Source of the DNA: Saccharina japonica
Lineage: Eukaryota; Sar; Phaeophyceae; Laminariales; Laminariaceae
NCBI GenBank assembly: GCA_008828725.1
Contig: MEHQ01003470.1
Coordinates: forward strand, 447,969-511,968
Reading direction: 5' to 3'
DNA length: 64,000 bases
The translations under genes were made by a program, and so were the position numbers. Below are positions 13,005 through 25,152 of this stretch, piece after piece. Positions within the stretch are counted from its first letter, which is position 1, and every line of letters starts with the position of its first letter. The notes beneath the pieces were generated by a model. It did no database searches. It saw nothing but the letters and a program-made list of their open reading frames with translations, and had not been told where the DNA came from.

Positions 13005-13160
13005 TGTCAGCGACGCGTGCTATACGATAGAGGTATAGGTATACCTTTTTTTGGCTTAATTGTTTTCTGAATGATCGAGCTCCTTAACCCAAACTCGGAC
13101 GTGTGCTACGGTAGAGGTTTAGGTATACCTTTTTTTGGCTGAATCATTTTCTGAACGTCG
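13005..13160. repeat. Direct duplication, ~84-bp period
   Basis: Two copies of a segment containing AGGTATACCTTTTTTTGGCT and TTTTCTGAA lie end to end in unit 2. No coding signal. Confidence 0.6.
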
Positions 13161-16100
13161 GGCTTTCGTTTTTGTGACGGAAATATGTTTCAGAGTATAC
13201 TTCGGGGTTTCATGAGATTTCTCATCCGGCAGCACTTTTATTTTGCTCCACAATCATTATTTCGGTGAGGTATAACGCTCTTCAAGTGACCACCCTTATA
13301 AGGCAAAAGCATGGTGCACCTCTATCGTAGCATGCGTCATCGCCAGACACCATTATTGTGTTGCGGTATTTTTCGCGGTATACTTAGTTATGTCGTGGGA
13401 GCGTCCATCGGGTACGCAGCACTTTTCGTTTCCTCCGAATCCATTTTTCGGTGTCGTATGGAGATCCTGAAATGAGGAGACTCTCAGAAAAAAAAACACA
13501 GGGTGAAACTCTACCGTAGCATGCATCCCAGCGTAAACAGCCATTATGGAGACACTGCATAATATAGCGAGCCTCATGAGGTGTCGCCAAACCTGTCAAT
13601 TCGGTGCGTGCAGCATTGTTTAATGTCTCCACAAGGCATTTTTTCACGCGCACATTATTCAAGGGGGGGGCCTGTCTAATAGAGGCTTCTTCAAAGTAGG
13701 GATACCTTTATGCAGCCCGCTCTCTAGAAGGTTCTATATCAATCAGTGCGTACACAACCGAAATAATAAGGGGGACTGGGTCTTTGTATGTTTGGCCACT
13801 TTCGAAACACAATGGGTGTTGAGATGATACGCGAAAGCATACAGACAAGTATATTACTTGCCGAGATTGTTTCTTGTACTATATCGGGAGTACTGAAGAG
13901 TTAATGTCTCGAAGCTAACGAGACCCCGCTTATCCTCAGAGGTCCGTCGATATTAACACTCCCCCCGCTTTTCCCACAATGCGGGGGTATATGGTGGGGG
14001 GTAAATCGACCCTCGTGTGGACATTAAACAATGTAGCACACCAAGCGCCCGAATATAGAGGTTGTCGACAGTTTGTGGGGTTTGCTAGATTGTTCAATGC
14101 CTCCACAAGGATTGTTGTACGCCCGCAGTATGCAAACGCGGGGCCACCTGTCTGTGTGCTCTAACCTGCATCTGCCTAATACGGCTGGTAAGCCCTCGAA
14201 GGGAACGACGGGCTCCGAAACGTTAGCCACGATAATCGCGTAGTGTATGATGAGTGCACGGCAGTAGGATATCTGTATACGATAGTGTCCATTGACAATG
14301 GGCGGGGAAAACAACTAAAACGTGTATGTCGTTGGTGCGGCTACGTCGGAGGCATGCAGCGTCTACAATTGCAGATCTTGCTAAATCGGTTGCCTATGTT
14401 ATATACCTGGTATTAATTTGCTACCTGTTCATGGCGTTTAACCTGACGTTTGTCTTTCCGTTGTGGTTGGCGCTCTGCGCGGTCGTGTTATCGGGGACCG
14501 TCTTGGAGTCACGCGTATATGAGGTAGGAAACAACTGCTCGTACACGGTATACCGTTGCATCATGTTAGTCTGAGATTCTTCATCATTGAGGAGGTCTAT
14601 ACAGTAGTAGCTCACCCAACAACCGACGTTGACAAAGTTGTAAGCTAAGCCCGATATGCAGGCATGGGTGTCATACCTCGTACTCGTATTGTTTCTGACG
14701 ATCATCCCAGTAGCAGCCCCACAACTGGATCAAAGTCTATTGGGTGTAACTCCTCCCCAGCGGTAATGTTTAACGAGTAACCACCGTCAGCTCAATGAAA
14801 TAATTTGGGTCAAAATTGCAACCCCTATACCTACAGTTGTAACGCCTACTTACACTTAACACCTACTGGTACAGAGGCGTTCTGCGACAGGGGTACGGCA
14901 GTAGCCCTGTTTTGGCCAAATTTTCTCTGACTGGCGGAGCTCCTTAGCCCCTTTGGGCCTGCACTCCCGTTTACTTGGAAGTATAGCACTATGTGGGCTT
15001 CTGCGCAGTGCAGTACTACTGTAGTAAAAGAGTTAGCGGCGGAGTCGCTGGGATCTCATTTTTTTGTGCCTTGGAAGCCCTTTCTCGATACGTATCATAC
15101 CTACGCCAGGCCATGCCATTGTTCATCGCGGTTTACACTGTCCTTTGTGCTCAAGGCCAGCTTTCGGCGATTCACTACGATATTACAGTAGTAATGATAC
15201 TACTAGTACAGACCTACGCAACTGAGGACCTTTAGACAATAGTAGAAAGTAGATGGACCTCTGTCTATCGTACCATGCATCTGTGATGGTACACACTCGC
15301 TCTCACGAAGCCATGCTTTCAATTGTATATACGCATTGTCTCGCTTAACCAAACGTTCTTTTGTTCCCGTTCGACATATACTTGTGTGGTTCGTCAGTGG
15401 AGACTTGTCGCGAGCCTGCATCGGCACTGTAACATTTTACGGACCTGGATGCTGATCATCATCGTGTATTGAAATACGCACACGATGATCAAGCCGCACA
15501 TGCGCTGCACTCTACAGCGGTGCAATAATAGCCGGATCACACCCCAGATTGCCACTTTGCCAGCAAGAGACTGTGGTTGACAAAAAAAGCGGTCCGTGGC
15601 TGGTAACAACAACGGCCGAAGATACGCCATACACGCTGTATCGTACGAGAGTAGAACTTTTGCATGTATTTGCAGTATTTAATTATGGAACGTACAAAAA
15701 TGGAACTCGTTTCCCTTGAGGCTGCACCAGCAACCACCTCTAACTACGAGTATATCGAGGAAAAAATGAGCACCTCTCTCACCTATCAAACAACACAACA
15801 CTTCATAGACACTACCTGGTACCTGGTATACTGGACAAAACTATCAACATATGATATATTAAAACAACGCGAACAATATGAACACAACCTTCACCCAATC
15901 AACATCACAAAAAGTCGTGGACGCAATTAACAAAACTTTCAACACCTACCACCACGACGTCCCATGACATATATAACGAACCACGCTAGATCTGTATGCG
16001 TTACTCTTCCTGCACACTGGACACGCGCTCTTCAATGTTGCATTCTCACGAAACGATACGCTACGCCACGCCCCACGCCCCACGCCTACATTTGTTTGTG

Positions 16101-16218
16101 CGACCCACGATACACCTCTCCACATTCTATTATACGAATAACTGTATGTGCTTGCGCTGGACGCGATTACTACGTACTATGGCCAAGTCTACACAACCCC
16201 CCCCCCCCCCCCCCCCCC

Positions 16219-16560
16219 TTTGCTCCGCACAAGGGGAATGATCGTACCACGTAGTGTTAATACGGTAAGGCATCCGCGAGGCAGTTACATAGTGCTCCCA
16301 TTGCTGTCTCCGGAAGTGGCCACACCAGAAATCAAATTAACTCATTGAAGCTGTCGTCCATATGTAAGTCCGCCTGACAAGCGGTTCTTAGCAGGATGCA
16401 GCTCACCCTCCATGCGACTCGCCCAATACCTCACGGTGCTTCGCGCTTGGTGCAAGCAATGTCTACCTGGTTGGTGAAATCCCAACGCGCTCCGTCCCGG
16501 CATTGTAGGGATGCGAGGGTCTATGGTCATACGACTACGGCCGTGCACGACATGAGTACA
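16219..16560 (+). mobile_element. Z element, full copy inside a poly-C tract
   Basis: 342 bp, from TTTGCTCCGCACAAGGGG to GACATGAGTACA, with C22 directly before it (16197-16218) and C14 directly after it (16561-16574). Unit 1 at the matching place has a single C16 tract (6671-6686), so the element appears to have gone into the tract. No ORF, no tRNA-like head and no terminal inverted repeat are visible. Partial copies are at 48999-49290 and 53365-53555 (minus), and a diverged relative at 30169-30292. It resembles no transposon class I can name. Confidence 0.6.
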
Positions 16561-17401
16561 CCCCCCCCCCCCCCTCCTCTACTTAGTCGGCCTAAACATC
16601 GCTCGTTGGTGCCGAAGACGTCGCACAGCACACCACTCGGGAGCCCCTGCGCGTCGCGGTCACCGCTAACGATTCCGTTGATACTACTATATTTTATTTG
16701 CATGGCGCCCGGTGCGCGCAAGTCATCCCGCGAACACAGCAGTAGTAGCATCCGGCAAAACTGATTGGCCCGAATTGAACCCCTTGAAACTGCACCAGAG
16801 TACTGTGGTTACAGATTTTGGGGAAGCTACTGCATGAAATAGCAGCAGCAGCAGCAGCAGCAGTGACAAGGGTTGGGGGCTTACGCGAGACTGCATTTCC
16901 GGAAAACACCCTCTTGGCGTGTTTAGGAACGCAGATTTGAGTTGCCAATGATATACTGACACCATCCACATGAAAGTACACAACGAAAACGGCCTTAAAA
17001 CACGCTGTAAAGAAAGCACTACCACAGTAGTACTGCTGTCACTATGCTCCGGACCGGTTCGATAAATCTACCCCCCTCCAGAGGTATTACATAATCGAGC
17101 AACATCCTGCTGTTTCTTGCATGAATGTTGTACGTACGTGACCAGGAGAGAGTACGTAAACACAGGCTAACCTGAGAGCGATGCCCCACACGCCTTGGGC
17201 AACAACACCGGCATCGCTTTGGCCTACACGCGCAGCACCACCCCCCCCCCCTTGTGAAAGCGTCGGGGAACGTATGGCACTACTGTAGAGCTTCAGTTAT
17301 AGCTCTGTGCTCGCTATCATACCTTCTACTGTACAGCCAGACGCATCAGCGGCAGTATCGAATCAAATCACCCATCTTGGGAATTTATGGCCTGCGTAGT
17401 C

Positions 17402-19277
17402 TTATTGCTCGTCCTCGTTGTCGCAGGTTTCTACAAGGTTGAAGATGATATTCCCTCCCGGGCTGTTCATCTCGTTTTCGTAGTGGGTGCGGAGGTCGTT
17501 GTCTTCACACGCCACCAGCCCTTGGGAAGAGTACGTGGTGCAGTCCGCGCGACTCACGACAGGCATCTGCTCGATGCACTCGCACATGTGTGAGCCCTTG
17601 ATGCTGTCATATCGAAGAACGAGAGAGACAGACGCGTTGGGGACGTACGACACGAAACATGCCAGAAAACAAATAATTGAATTACGTGTTATGACGATAT
17701 ATATGCGGTTCAGATGTTGTACGGGTCGATCATGATGTTTCCTCCTGCGTACACACATATGTCGTGTTCGCCCAATACTTCCATCGCCTAGTATATTCGC
17801 CTTTTATCGTACTACAGTACAACTGTTCATATAATTGGCTGTGCGTGTTCGGCATTGCTTGTTCTCGATATTGTAGACGGGCCATCGAGATAACACAGGT
17901 AGGTGCTACTGTCGAAAAGTCACCCAATTGACAAACTATCGTGTGAGTACGTGCCCACGTAAGCTGAATGTTACCCGAAAATCTCCCAGGACGAGCTGGA
18001 ATCAAACCGTCCATAGGGCGAATAGCAATAGCGCTCCCACGTATATGACTCTGCTGCGCGCCACAGCTTTAGAGTGTTGTACGTAAATACGAACCCGACT
18101 TCGACTGCGCAGTCGCAAAGGAACAGCAACACGGGTTTGCCCATGTAATCCCTACAGTACGAGCGCCTACAGTGGACGGGACAAAGGGTTTGAGAAAAAA
18201 GGACATCGGGAACACGAATCGGACTGGAAGGGGCGGCTCGCGGCGTACACTCGAATCTACGACAGCACGGCAACCAAACATTACGTGTAGGCAGAATATG
18301 CACGCGTACGAGTGCACCATCTGAGTTCCACAGCTGCCAGAGTTTGACACTATTAATAGGGTGCACGGAATGGCTTGGGCTGCCGGTTTTGGTACGACCG
18401 TTCTGTTGGCGACGGCACTACCACCCAGGGGAGCAACCAGCTTATAGCTTTCGTGATGTCGCATACACAACACCCGTAGCACGCGTAATCACAGCATCAC
18501 ATGCAGCTTTTCTAAACATGCATCAGCATACGTTTCAACGACATAGTTGATCTACGAGTATCGCACAAGCGGAGGCGGTGTTTCCAGAGGAGCCACCGGC
18601 CTACAGTACGCCTTCCACTAGGAATTACAGCAAAACGCCGTGCAGGGCCTATATGCCAAACAGCTTGAAAACTAAACTTGAGTACCAACTCTACTACTGT
18701 ACATCTATTTCACAAATGACATATTCTTTGAAATTACACCACAGACAGCAGTAACTGGAATATTGAACACGCGTGGATATCGTGCCATGCAGCTCTCAAA
18801 GATAGATAAGTATCAACAACTCAATCCGTCGAACGAAAAGCCGAAGTGACTTTTGAACTTTGTGAATTCCTACAGTATACGCATTCGGAAATATCCTACC
18901 AAATATTGCGGGATGTGTACATTTACGCACCTTCCGTAGTACCCCCTCTCGTCCCTGTGGTCGTAGGCCCTCACAAAGCGGTACAGCGGCTTGATGAACG
19001 AGTCGAAGCTGGCGCCGTCGGCCCACACGAAGCCGTGGCAGTGAACCTCGCCCTCGCTTTCGCCCGGGTACTCGCGGGTGGAGCCGATGTCGGGCGAGTC
19101 TTGCACCCGGCAGACGTCGGTGTTGTCCTCCATGCCGTTGCCGTCGTTCTCTGTCCAGCAGCACATGTAGGTGTTGTATTCGCAGGTGTCTGCTAGCAGA
19201 CTGTCCACGGTGGCAGTCACGGCCGGCAGGGAGCCGCAGATGGCCACAGCGAAAGACAGCACTTGGGTGATCTTCAT
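17402..19277 (-). CDS. Secreted ten-cysteine protein, array copy 3
   Basis: Complete two-exon gene, join of 18931-19277 and 17402-17603, 182 residues. It differs from its sisters by S16 in the signal peptide, V24 after the cleavage site, E33 (CEYNT) and Q59/I64 (RVQDSPDIG). All ten cysteines are kept. The splice donor is GTGCGT rather than GTGAGT, so splicing may be weaker. If the intron were retained, the frame would continue about 20 codons before stopping. The intron is 1,327 bp with acceptor GACAG. By its substitutions this copy lies between the copy 1/2 pair and the copy 4/5 pair. Confidence 0.85.
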
Positions 19278-19679
19278 AGTGGCGAAGCTGACGTGTCGTG
19301 GAGTGTGTTATTGAAGTAGTACCTGTTGTTCGACCGATGGGAGATGGGATGGGGCGGGCACGGGACACATGCGGGAGGGGGTCAATATTGTTGGAAATAG
19401 CAACGGCAAACGTACTCCGTATACTGTCTGCATTGGTTGATCGTTTCTGCGTTTCTCAAAACCGTCTGTTTGTTCGAAAAATATGCATTCGGGGGGGGTA
19501 AGAGCAGGGCCACAATGTTGACGACTACACGTACTGTAGATGGATGTTGGCAAACGACGGACGGCCAGGGTGGCGGTGCAAGTTGGGTGATGGGGCCGAC
19601 TCAGATGTGCCACGTGTGAGTGACTCCTTTCGGCAGTGCTATACTACTGTAGTGCAGTGTACTATACTGTGCACAGTAT

Positions 19680-19800
19680 TATAGTGGTAGCAGTAGCAGT
19701 AGCAATAATTTAACAGTGGTAGCAACTGGTAGCAGTAGTAGCAGTAATAGTAGCAGTAGTAGTACAGTAGTAATAGCAGTACCAGTAGTAGTAGTGATCG
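19680..19800. repeat. AGT/AGC trinucleotide tract, unit 3
   Basis: Mixed AGT, AGC and AAT triplets upstream of copy 3. Shorter, more broken equivalents lie at 2160-2340 (unit 1) and 9740-9910 (unit 2). Confidence 0.8.
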
Positions 19801-19804
19801 TAAC

Positions 19805-20100
19805 AGGTGGTACAGCGACTTCTCAACACAGGAGTCCGGGGTTCGAGACCCGTTTACGACTCCCAACGTCTTTTATGTTAGAGTATACTACTGTAGACAG
19901 ATACAATTATGAGAAACTGATGAAAAGTGCGAAACAAAAAGTAGTAGGAAAAATAAAAATCTGAGAATTTGATGAAAAGTGCACACAAAATCAATAGTTT
20001 AATCAAGTAAGAAAACGGCCATGGCTCTCTTGCCAGGGGTCCCTATCACGAGAGCCTTGGTCAAAATTAGAAACTCGCATTTGCTCGTAATAATACTAGT
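19805..20100 (+). mobile_element. SINE family B, unit 3
   Basis: A tRNA-like head with the B box GGTTCGAGACCC and a D-arm-like GGTACAGC is followed by a ~230-bp body (GATGAAAAGTGC twice, ATAAAAATCTGAGAA, TATCACGAGAG, GACC/TTGG near the end). The body returns in opposite orientation at 30745-31060. The 5' side lies in AGT repeats. Non-coding; mobilised by a partner LINE if at all. Confidence 0.65.
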
Positions 20101-20924
20101 AATAGCAGTAGTATCAACAGTAGTAGCAGTAGTAGCCTTCTCACGGACATGGTCTTCGAACAGGCGCTACATACCGTAGCAAGGCTCTCAGTTTGTCGTC
20201 GTGAGGAATACCTCACAATGCCTACGGGCCACGAAGTTATCAGCAGCGGTACCTTAGTGGATAGTCTATCATAGCACCACTACAACTACTACCACTATAA
20301 CTGTACAGGGGCTTATTCGAGCACAACGGACGATGCTCAAAGGAAGGCACAGCGCTATGCATTGCTACTCCCCGCGATCACACCACGCGTTGTGCCAAAA
20401 GTAGTAACTAAATACTAAGGGCAGAGATACAAATATTTGGGCGAAACAAGGTGCAGCCTCAATACCTGACATGCGAGCCTGTGGAAGGTGGGCATAGTAC
20501 CGGCCCCGCGGCCATAACAGCGGTCGTACCCCTAGTACCTCTGTTGTATGTCACTAGCCGCGATCGGGCCTAGACTCACCACGCGTTGCGCCCCAAGCAA
20601 AACCATTTACACGGGACAGAAATACACCTGAAAGCGGTCAGCATTACTGTGACTACTGTACATATACAAGGTTCAAACACGGGGGCTACAGTACTGTACA
20701 CGCGATCGCCTTACAGCTACGTACCGCGTCATAAACACCCACCTTGTATTGGAGATGGTAGTAGGGCAACAGTAGTATTGCTTGGTGCTTTCTTGGCAGG
20801 GCTGGCTTGAGGAGGGTAGATGGGTGTGTGAGGTGTGTGCGTGCCTGGGTTGTGTGCTAGATGGAGCTTTTCTGGAGGGGCTGCTTAGCCACCCGTTGAA
20901 GGGCGAGCGATACACGGAGCAGAC

Positions 20925-21110
20925 ATCCGGCTTTTAGCTCACCGTTGACCGCAGCTTTCCTTGCACAGCAGTAGCGGCATGGGGACATCCGACGTTTAGC
21001 TCACTGCTGACAGCCTTTTTTAATTGCACCGCGTTGTTTTAACGTCCGACTTTTCGCTCACTGCTGACCGCGTGTTTTCCTTGCACAGCGTTTATGTTGA
21101 GCGCATAAAG
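20925..21110. repeat. ~65-bp minisatellite, unit 3
   Basis: Three units; the last contains CGCGTGTTTTCCTTGCACAGC. Confidence 0.65.
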
Positions 21111-21369
21111 TGGGACCGCAGTCGTCTTACTATTGTGGGGACTAGACACTTGGAATTAGAGTCAAAGTTTGGCTTGTGGACAGTGCAGCACTATAATAGG
21201 CAACGTCGTGGCCGCACACAGGAGGAGCGAAAATAACAGTTATACTTCTATATCGCAAGAGGAAGGGAACGTGTGTCATTCATGTTGATCGGATCTACCA
21301 CCGGGAGATCAGGAAGAGACATCATGCGGGACGAGCTATGCGACAAAGATCCACATCTTCTACTAACAG

Positions 21370-21693
21370 CAGTTTTTTTTTTTTGTGTCCATCCCATTTG
21401 TTATCTTCGCACTTCCGTCTTTCTCCCTCCCTAGTCGTAACTCAGATCCGGGGTCACAAAGTAGACTCCTCTCCCTCCTCCCCCACTACGGTTCTTGCTT
21501 TGTATTTTTTATCGCGAGAAGATTTCAGCACTTTCTTTCCTCGTCAACTCTCGTCGAATTTTGCTTACCCACGCTATAATATGCGCTCTCGACAGTCGGT
21601 GTCATTTGAGAATAAAAACTTCAATGGGGAGAATCGAACCCTCGACATCCGGCCCAAGGCTTCGTGGCTACCAGTTAGACCACCGGGTCTACT
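21370..21693 (-). mobile_element. SINE family A with tRNA-Pro-like head and poly-A tail
   Basis: On the minus strand the head has A box TGGTCTAACTGG, anticodon-loop-like CCTTGGGCC (Pro UGG style) and B box GGTTCGATTCTCCCC. A ~240-bp body and a run of 12 A at the 3' end (21370-21382) follow. The flanking unit sequence (ACAGCAG / CTACT) is contiguous in units 4 and 5, so this is a unit 3 insertion after duplication. Confidence 0.75.
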
Positions 21694-22334
21694 ATATTAA
21701 TAGCACCGTGTTGTTCGGGTTAGTTATCTCAATTTAAACGTAAATATAGTAGGATTCATGGCAGTGGTGTGTACGTGCTGTGTTGACTACAGTATTTCCA
21801 GAGCCATTTTCAGGAAGAGCGAAATATATTTTTTCAGAAGAGTATCAGCAGGAACGTTATTGGTGTCTTTACTACTATACTGCTTCTCATGTGCGATGCA
21901 TTTTCGACGAGTTACTACTGCTGTGCAGGTAGGTGCTACTGCAGTATGTTTCGTCCGATGAAGTATTGTCCGCCAATCCCATAACGCGTGTACTCGTATC
22001 TTGTCTCTATTTAATAGCGGTATCTGCAACTACTGTACGTAACGAAAACAGTTCTGATATCGTTTATAGTGTAAAAGCTCCTCCATTTAATGAATGACCT
22101 GGTACTACAGGTATATCTGTTTTTTTAGTTTGACTTCTGCTGCAGTACGGTCACGGCTCCCCCCGTGGCGCTAGTCTTAAATTTGATACCAGATACACTA
22201 CTACTCTGTACAACAAGCACTCACTTTGAAACAAGCTCCTTCTTATACATCCGCGTTTCTCGTCCGACACTATGATGAGGTTGGGACAATAAACACCACC
22301 CTCCCCCCTCCCCGCATACAACTCCTGCATTATA

Positions 22335-22416
22335 CCAATCTGTCCCGAAACATAAGGACCGTTTGTATATTACTGTTTAAATACAAACGATCCTTATATA
22401 TTTCGGTACATATTGG
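22335..22416. mobile_element. Stowaway-like short MITE, unit 3
   Basis: Best preserved copy, 82 bp, TA on both sides. Inverted ends read CCAATCTGTCCCG and its near complement, with ATAAGGACCGTTTGTAT pairing across a central TTACTGTTTAA. The TA duplication and size fit a Tc1/mariner-derived MITE. Confidence 0.7.
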
Positions 22417-25152
22417 TAGAGCGCATAAGAAGACTCCTGCACACACCGCGTATACATAAATAACTCCTACAGAACCCGCGTCCTTGACGAAGCCGGATAC
22501 GTATACGTACTGCCGCCAAGGGGATGTTTTTCGTCTTAAGGGTCTCTCTTTTTCGCCTCGATCATCCGTTTTCCTTTTTGTGGTGTTGCTCTTCGAGAGA
22601 CTGCTGTTCCGTTTCTTCGTTCGAACGTTATAGGGTATGCTTTATAACGGTGCTAGAGTGACCTTGTCGGCTACACCTGTCAGGCTGTTGGGACTCTCTT
22701 TGCATGATGTGGGCCGTGAAAAACATCGTTGCGGATACGACATTGGGCAAGGTACCAAACCCACACAAGCTGTTGACATGCAACCTTTCAATTCGGTGCC
22801 CGCTTATTGGTGTGCTGCACTTGGTCAGTGTCTACAATAAATATTGTTTGCGCCCCCATTATGCAGGGGGGGGGTCCGCCACCTGTGTAATAGAGGCTTA
22901 TATTGAAATATGTTTATTTATGCAGTTCACTATCTCGAGCGTGCTACGTATAATACTCGGTGCGTACACAGCGAATTGAGGCGGGCTGGTGATTCGTTTT
23001 TTTTTTCTTTCTATACTGTATGTAGAAACACCACGGGTATTGAGACATACGACGGGAAAGTACAAATAGTAGATTACTGTCCCAACGTTTCTTGCACTGC
23101 TGTATATCGGAAGTATAGAAGAGTTCACGTGGCGAAGCTAACGAGCTCCGCCTATATCCAGACGTTCCTCGAGATTATGCCCCACCCGCACAGATGGCCG
23201 GTACCCCCCCCCCCGCCTGCACAATGTGGGCATTACACAACCCTTGCGGATGCATGGAACTATGTACAGCAGCGCATCACTACGATAGGCGTACCGAATA
23301 GAGAGGTTGTCGACACCTCGTGGGGTTTGATAGATTGTTCAATGTCTCCACAAGAATTGTTTTATCCCCGCATTTTGCAAGGGCGGGGGGGTGGTTCGGG
23401 CCACCTGCGCACTTTTCCTGCATCTGCCTAATATGGCGGCCGCATTCGTGAAGGGGACGAGGTGTATCATGAGTGCACTACGGGAGAACCTATATGTATA
23501 CAGTGTCCACTGACGATGTGGGCTCCTTGAACTGAGAAGTCGCGCGAGTTAAGCTGGTTTATTTGTGGTTAACTCCATTTTTCGATACATACCCGCTGTA
23601 CGTAGGGCCACGAGTGGCATTGTTCAACGCGGGTTGGTTACACTTTCATTCTTCTCGAAATCAGTTTTTCGGTGTCTTACCTGTATACAGCTCCGCAACC
23701 GAGGACCCTCAGACAATAATATTACTAGTATATAGGTGCACCTCTATATATCGCATAGTCAGCATGCATCTATGGTACATACCCCTTGTCACGAAATAAT
23801 ACTGCCACTTCTACGCATTGTCTCGCCCAGCCACGCGTTTTGTTTCCTTCGGCCATGTATTATTGTGGATTGTGGTTCGTCGTCTGAGACTGCCGCGGGC
23901 CTGCATCGGTACTACTGTAACATTTTACTAACCTGGATGCTGTTCAACATCGTGTATTGGAATACGCACACGTTGATCAAGTCGCACATGCGCTGTGGAC
24001 TCTGCAGAGCAATAGTAGACTGACTATCCCCACCAGGTTACAGTTTTCCAGGAGAATATTCTGATTAAAAAACAAACGGCTCGTCGTTCGGTAGCAACGG
24101 CCGAAGATACACCACGTATCACGTGATATCACGTGTTTTTCTGTCAAAAGTATGGGACGTGTGGTCCTCGAGGCTGCAACCAGCAACCACTGCGAACCAC
24201 GAATATATCGAGGACGGAATTGGCAACTCTCTCATTAAATCATTAAACAACATCACAACTCACGGACACTACGTACTGGACAACACTTTCAACAAAAAGC
24301 ACAAACAAAAAATGTCGTGAACACAATGAACAGAACCTTCGACAAAACAAAAACACCCCAAGAGACGAGCAAGAGATGTGGACACAACGCACGAAATTTT
24401 CTACAACCGACATCACGATGTCACGTGGCCAATATGACGATGTGAGCTACACATGTACGCACTACTCGTCCTGTACACTAAGTTCGCGCTCTTCAATCCC
24501 GTACTATCACTAAACGCTGCGCCACACCCCACGCCCCACGCCCCACGCCCACAACACACTCTGCGACCCGCGATAACTATCTCCACATTGTATCACACTA
24601 CGAGATAAGTCGTTCAGGATGCAAGTGTGAATTTTCCCAACCAGGTACTGGCATCACGCACATGAAAATACAACAAGTGGAAGTGTGGAGGGCGTAAGCT
24701 TTATTTTTACCCATCCGCCGGAGGATTAAAAAAAAAAAACGAAAAAAAACGAAAAAAAAACACAACTGGTACAAAAACACACTGTAAAAGAGAACACTAC
24801 TGCTGTATTGCTGCCACTATACTCGAAGCCGGTCTGACAAATCGATTCCCCCCACAGACTCGAACAACCCCCAGCTCTTCTAGCAGTGTCGTAGTCGTAT
24901 GTCAACAAGAGAGGGGACATAAACACAGGGGGTCAACTGGCTAACCTGAGAGCGACCCCCACCAAGCCTCGGACAACAGCAACAGCAACGCTTTGGCCTA
25001 CATGCGCAGTACCCCCCCCCCCCCCCGTGAAAGCGTCGGAGAACGTATGGCACCAGTAAAGTAACCAGTAGCATAGCTCTTTGCTCGCTACCAGACCTTC
25101 TACAGCCAGTCACGGCAGCGGGCAGTATAGGAAAAGTTTGGCCTGCGTAGCC

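Larger units (their letters stand above)
7542..17401. repeat. Tandem array unit 2
   Basis: Longest unit (9.86 kb). Extra length comes from a Harbinger-type MITE with flanking AT-rich sequence (about 12291-12745), a stretch at about 12850-14370 that is missing in unit 1 but partly shared with unit 3, and the Z element at 16219-16560. No convincing ORF was found outside the secreted-protein gene. Confidence 0.8.
17402..25152. repeat. Tandem array unit 3
   Basis: 7.75 kb. Same order of landmarks as its neighbours, plus two SINE insertions of different families (19805-20100 on plus and 21370-21693 on minus). The region 23090-23430 matches 13860-14170 of unit 2. Confidence 0.8.
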
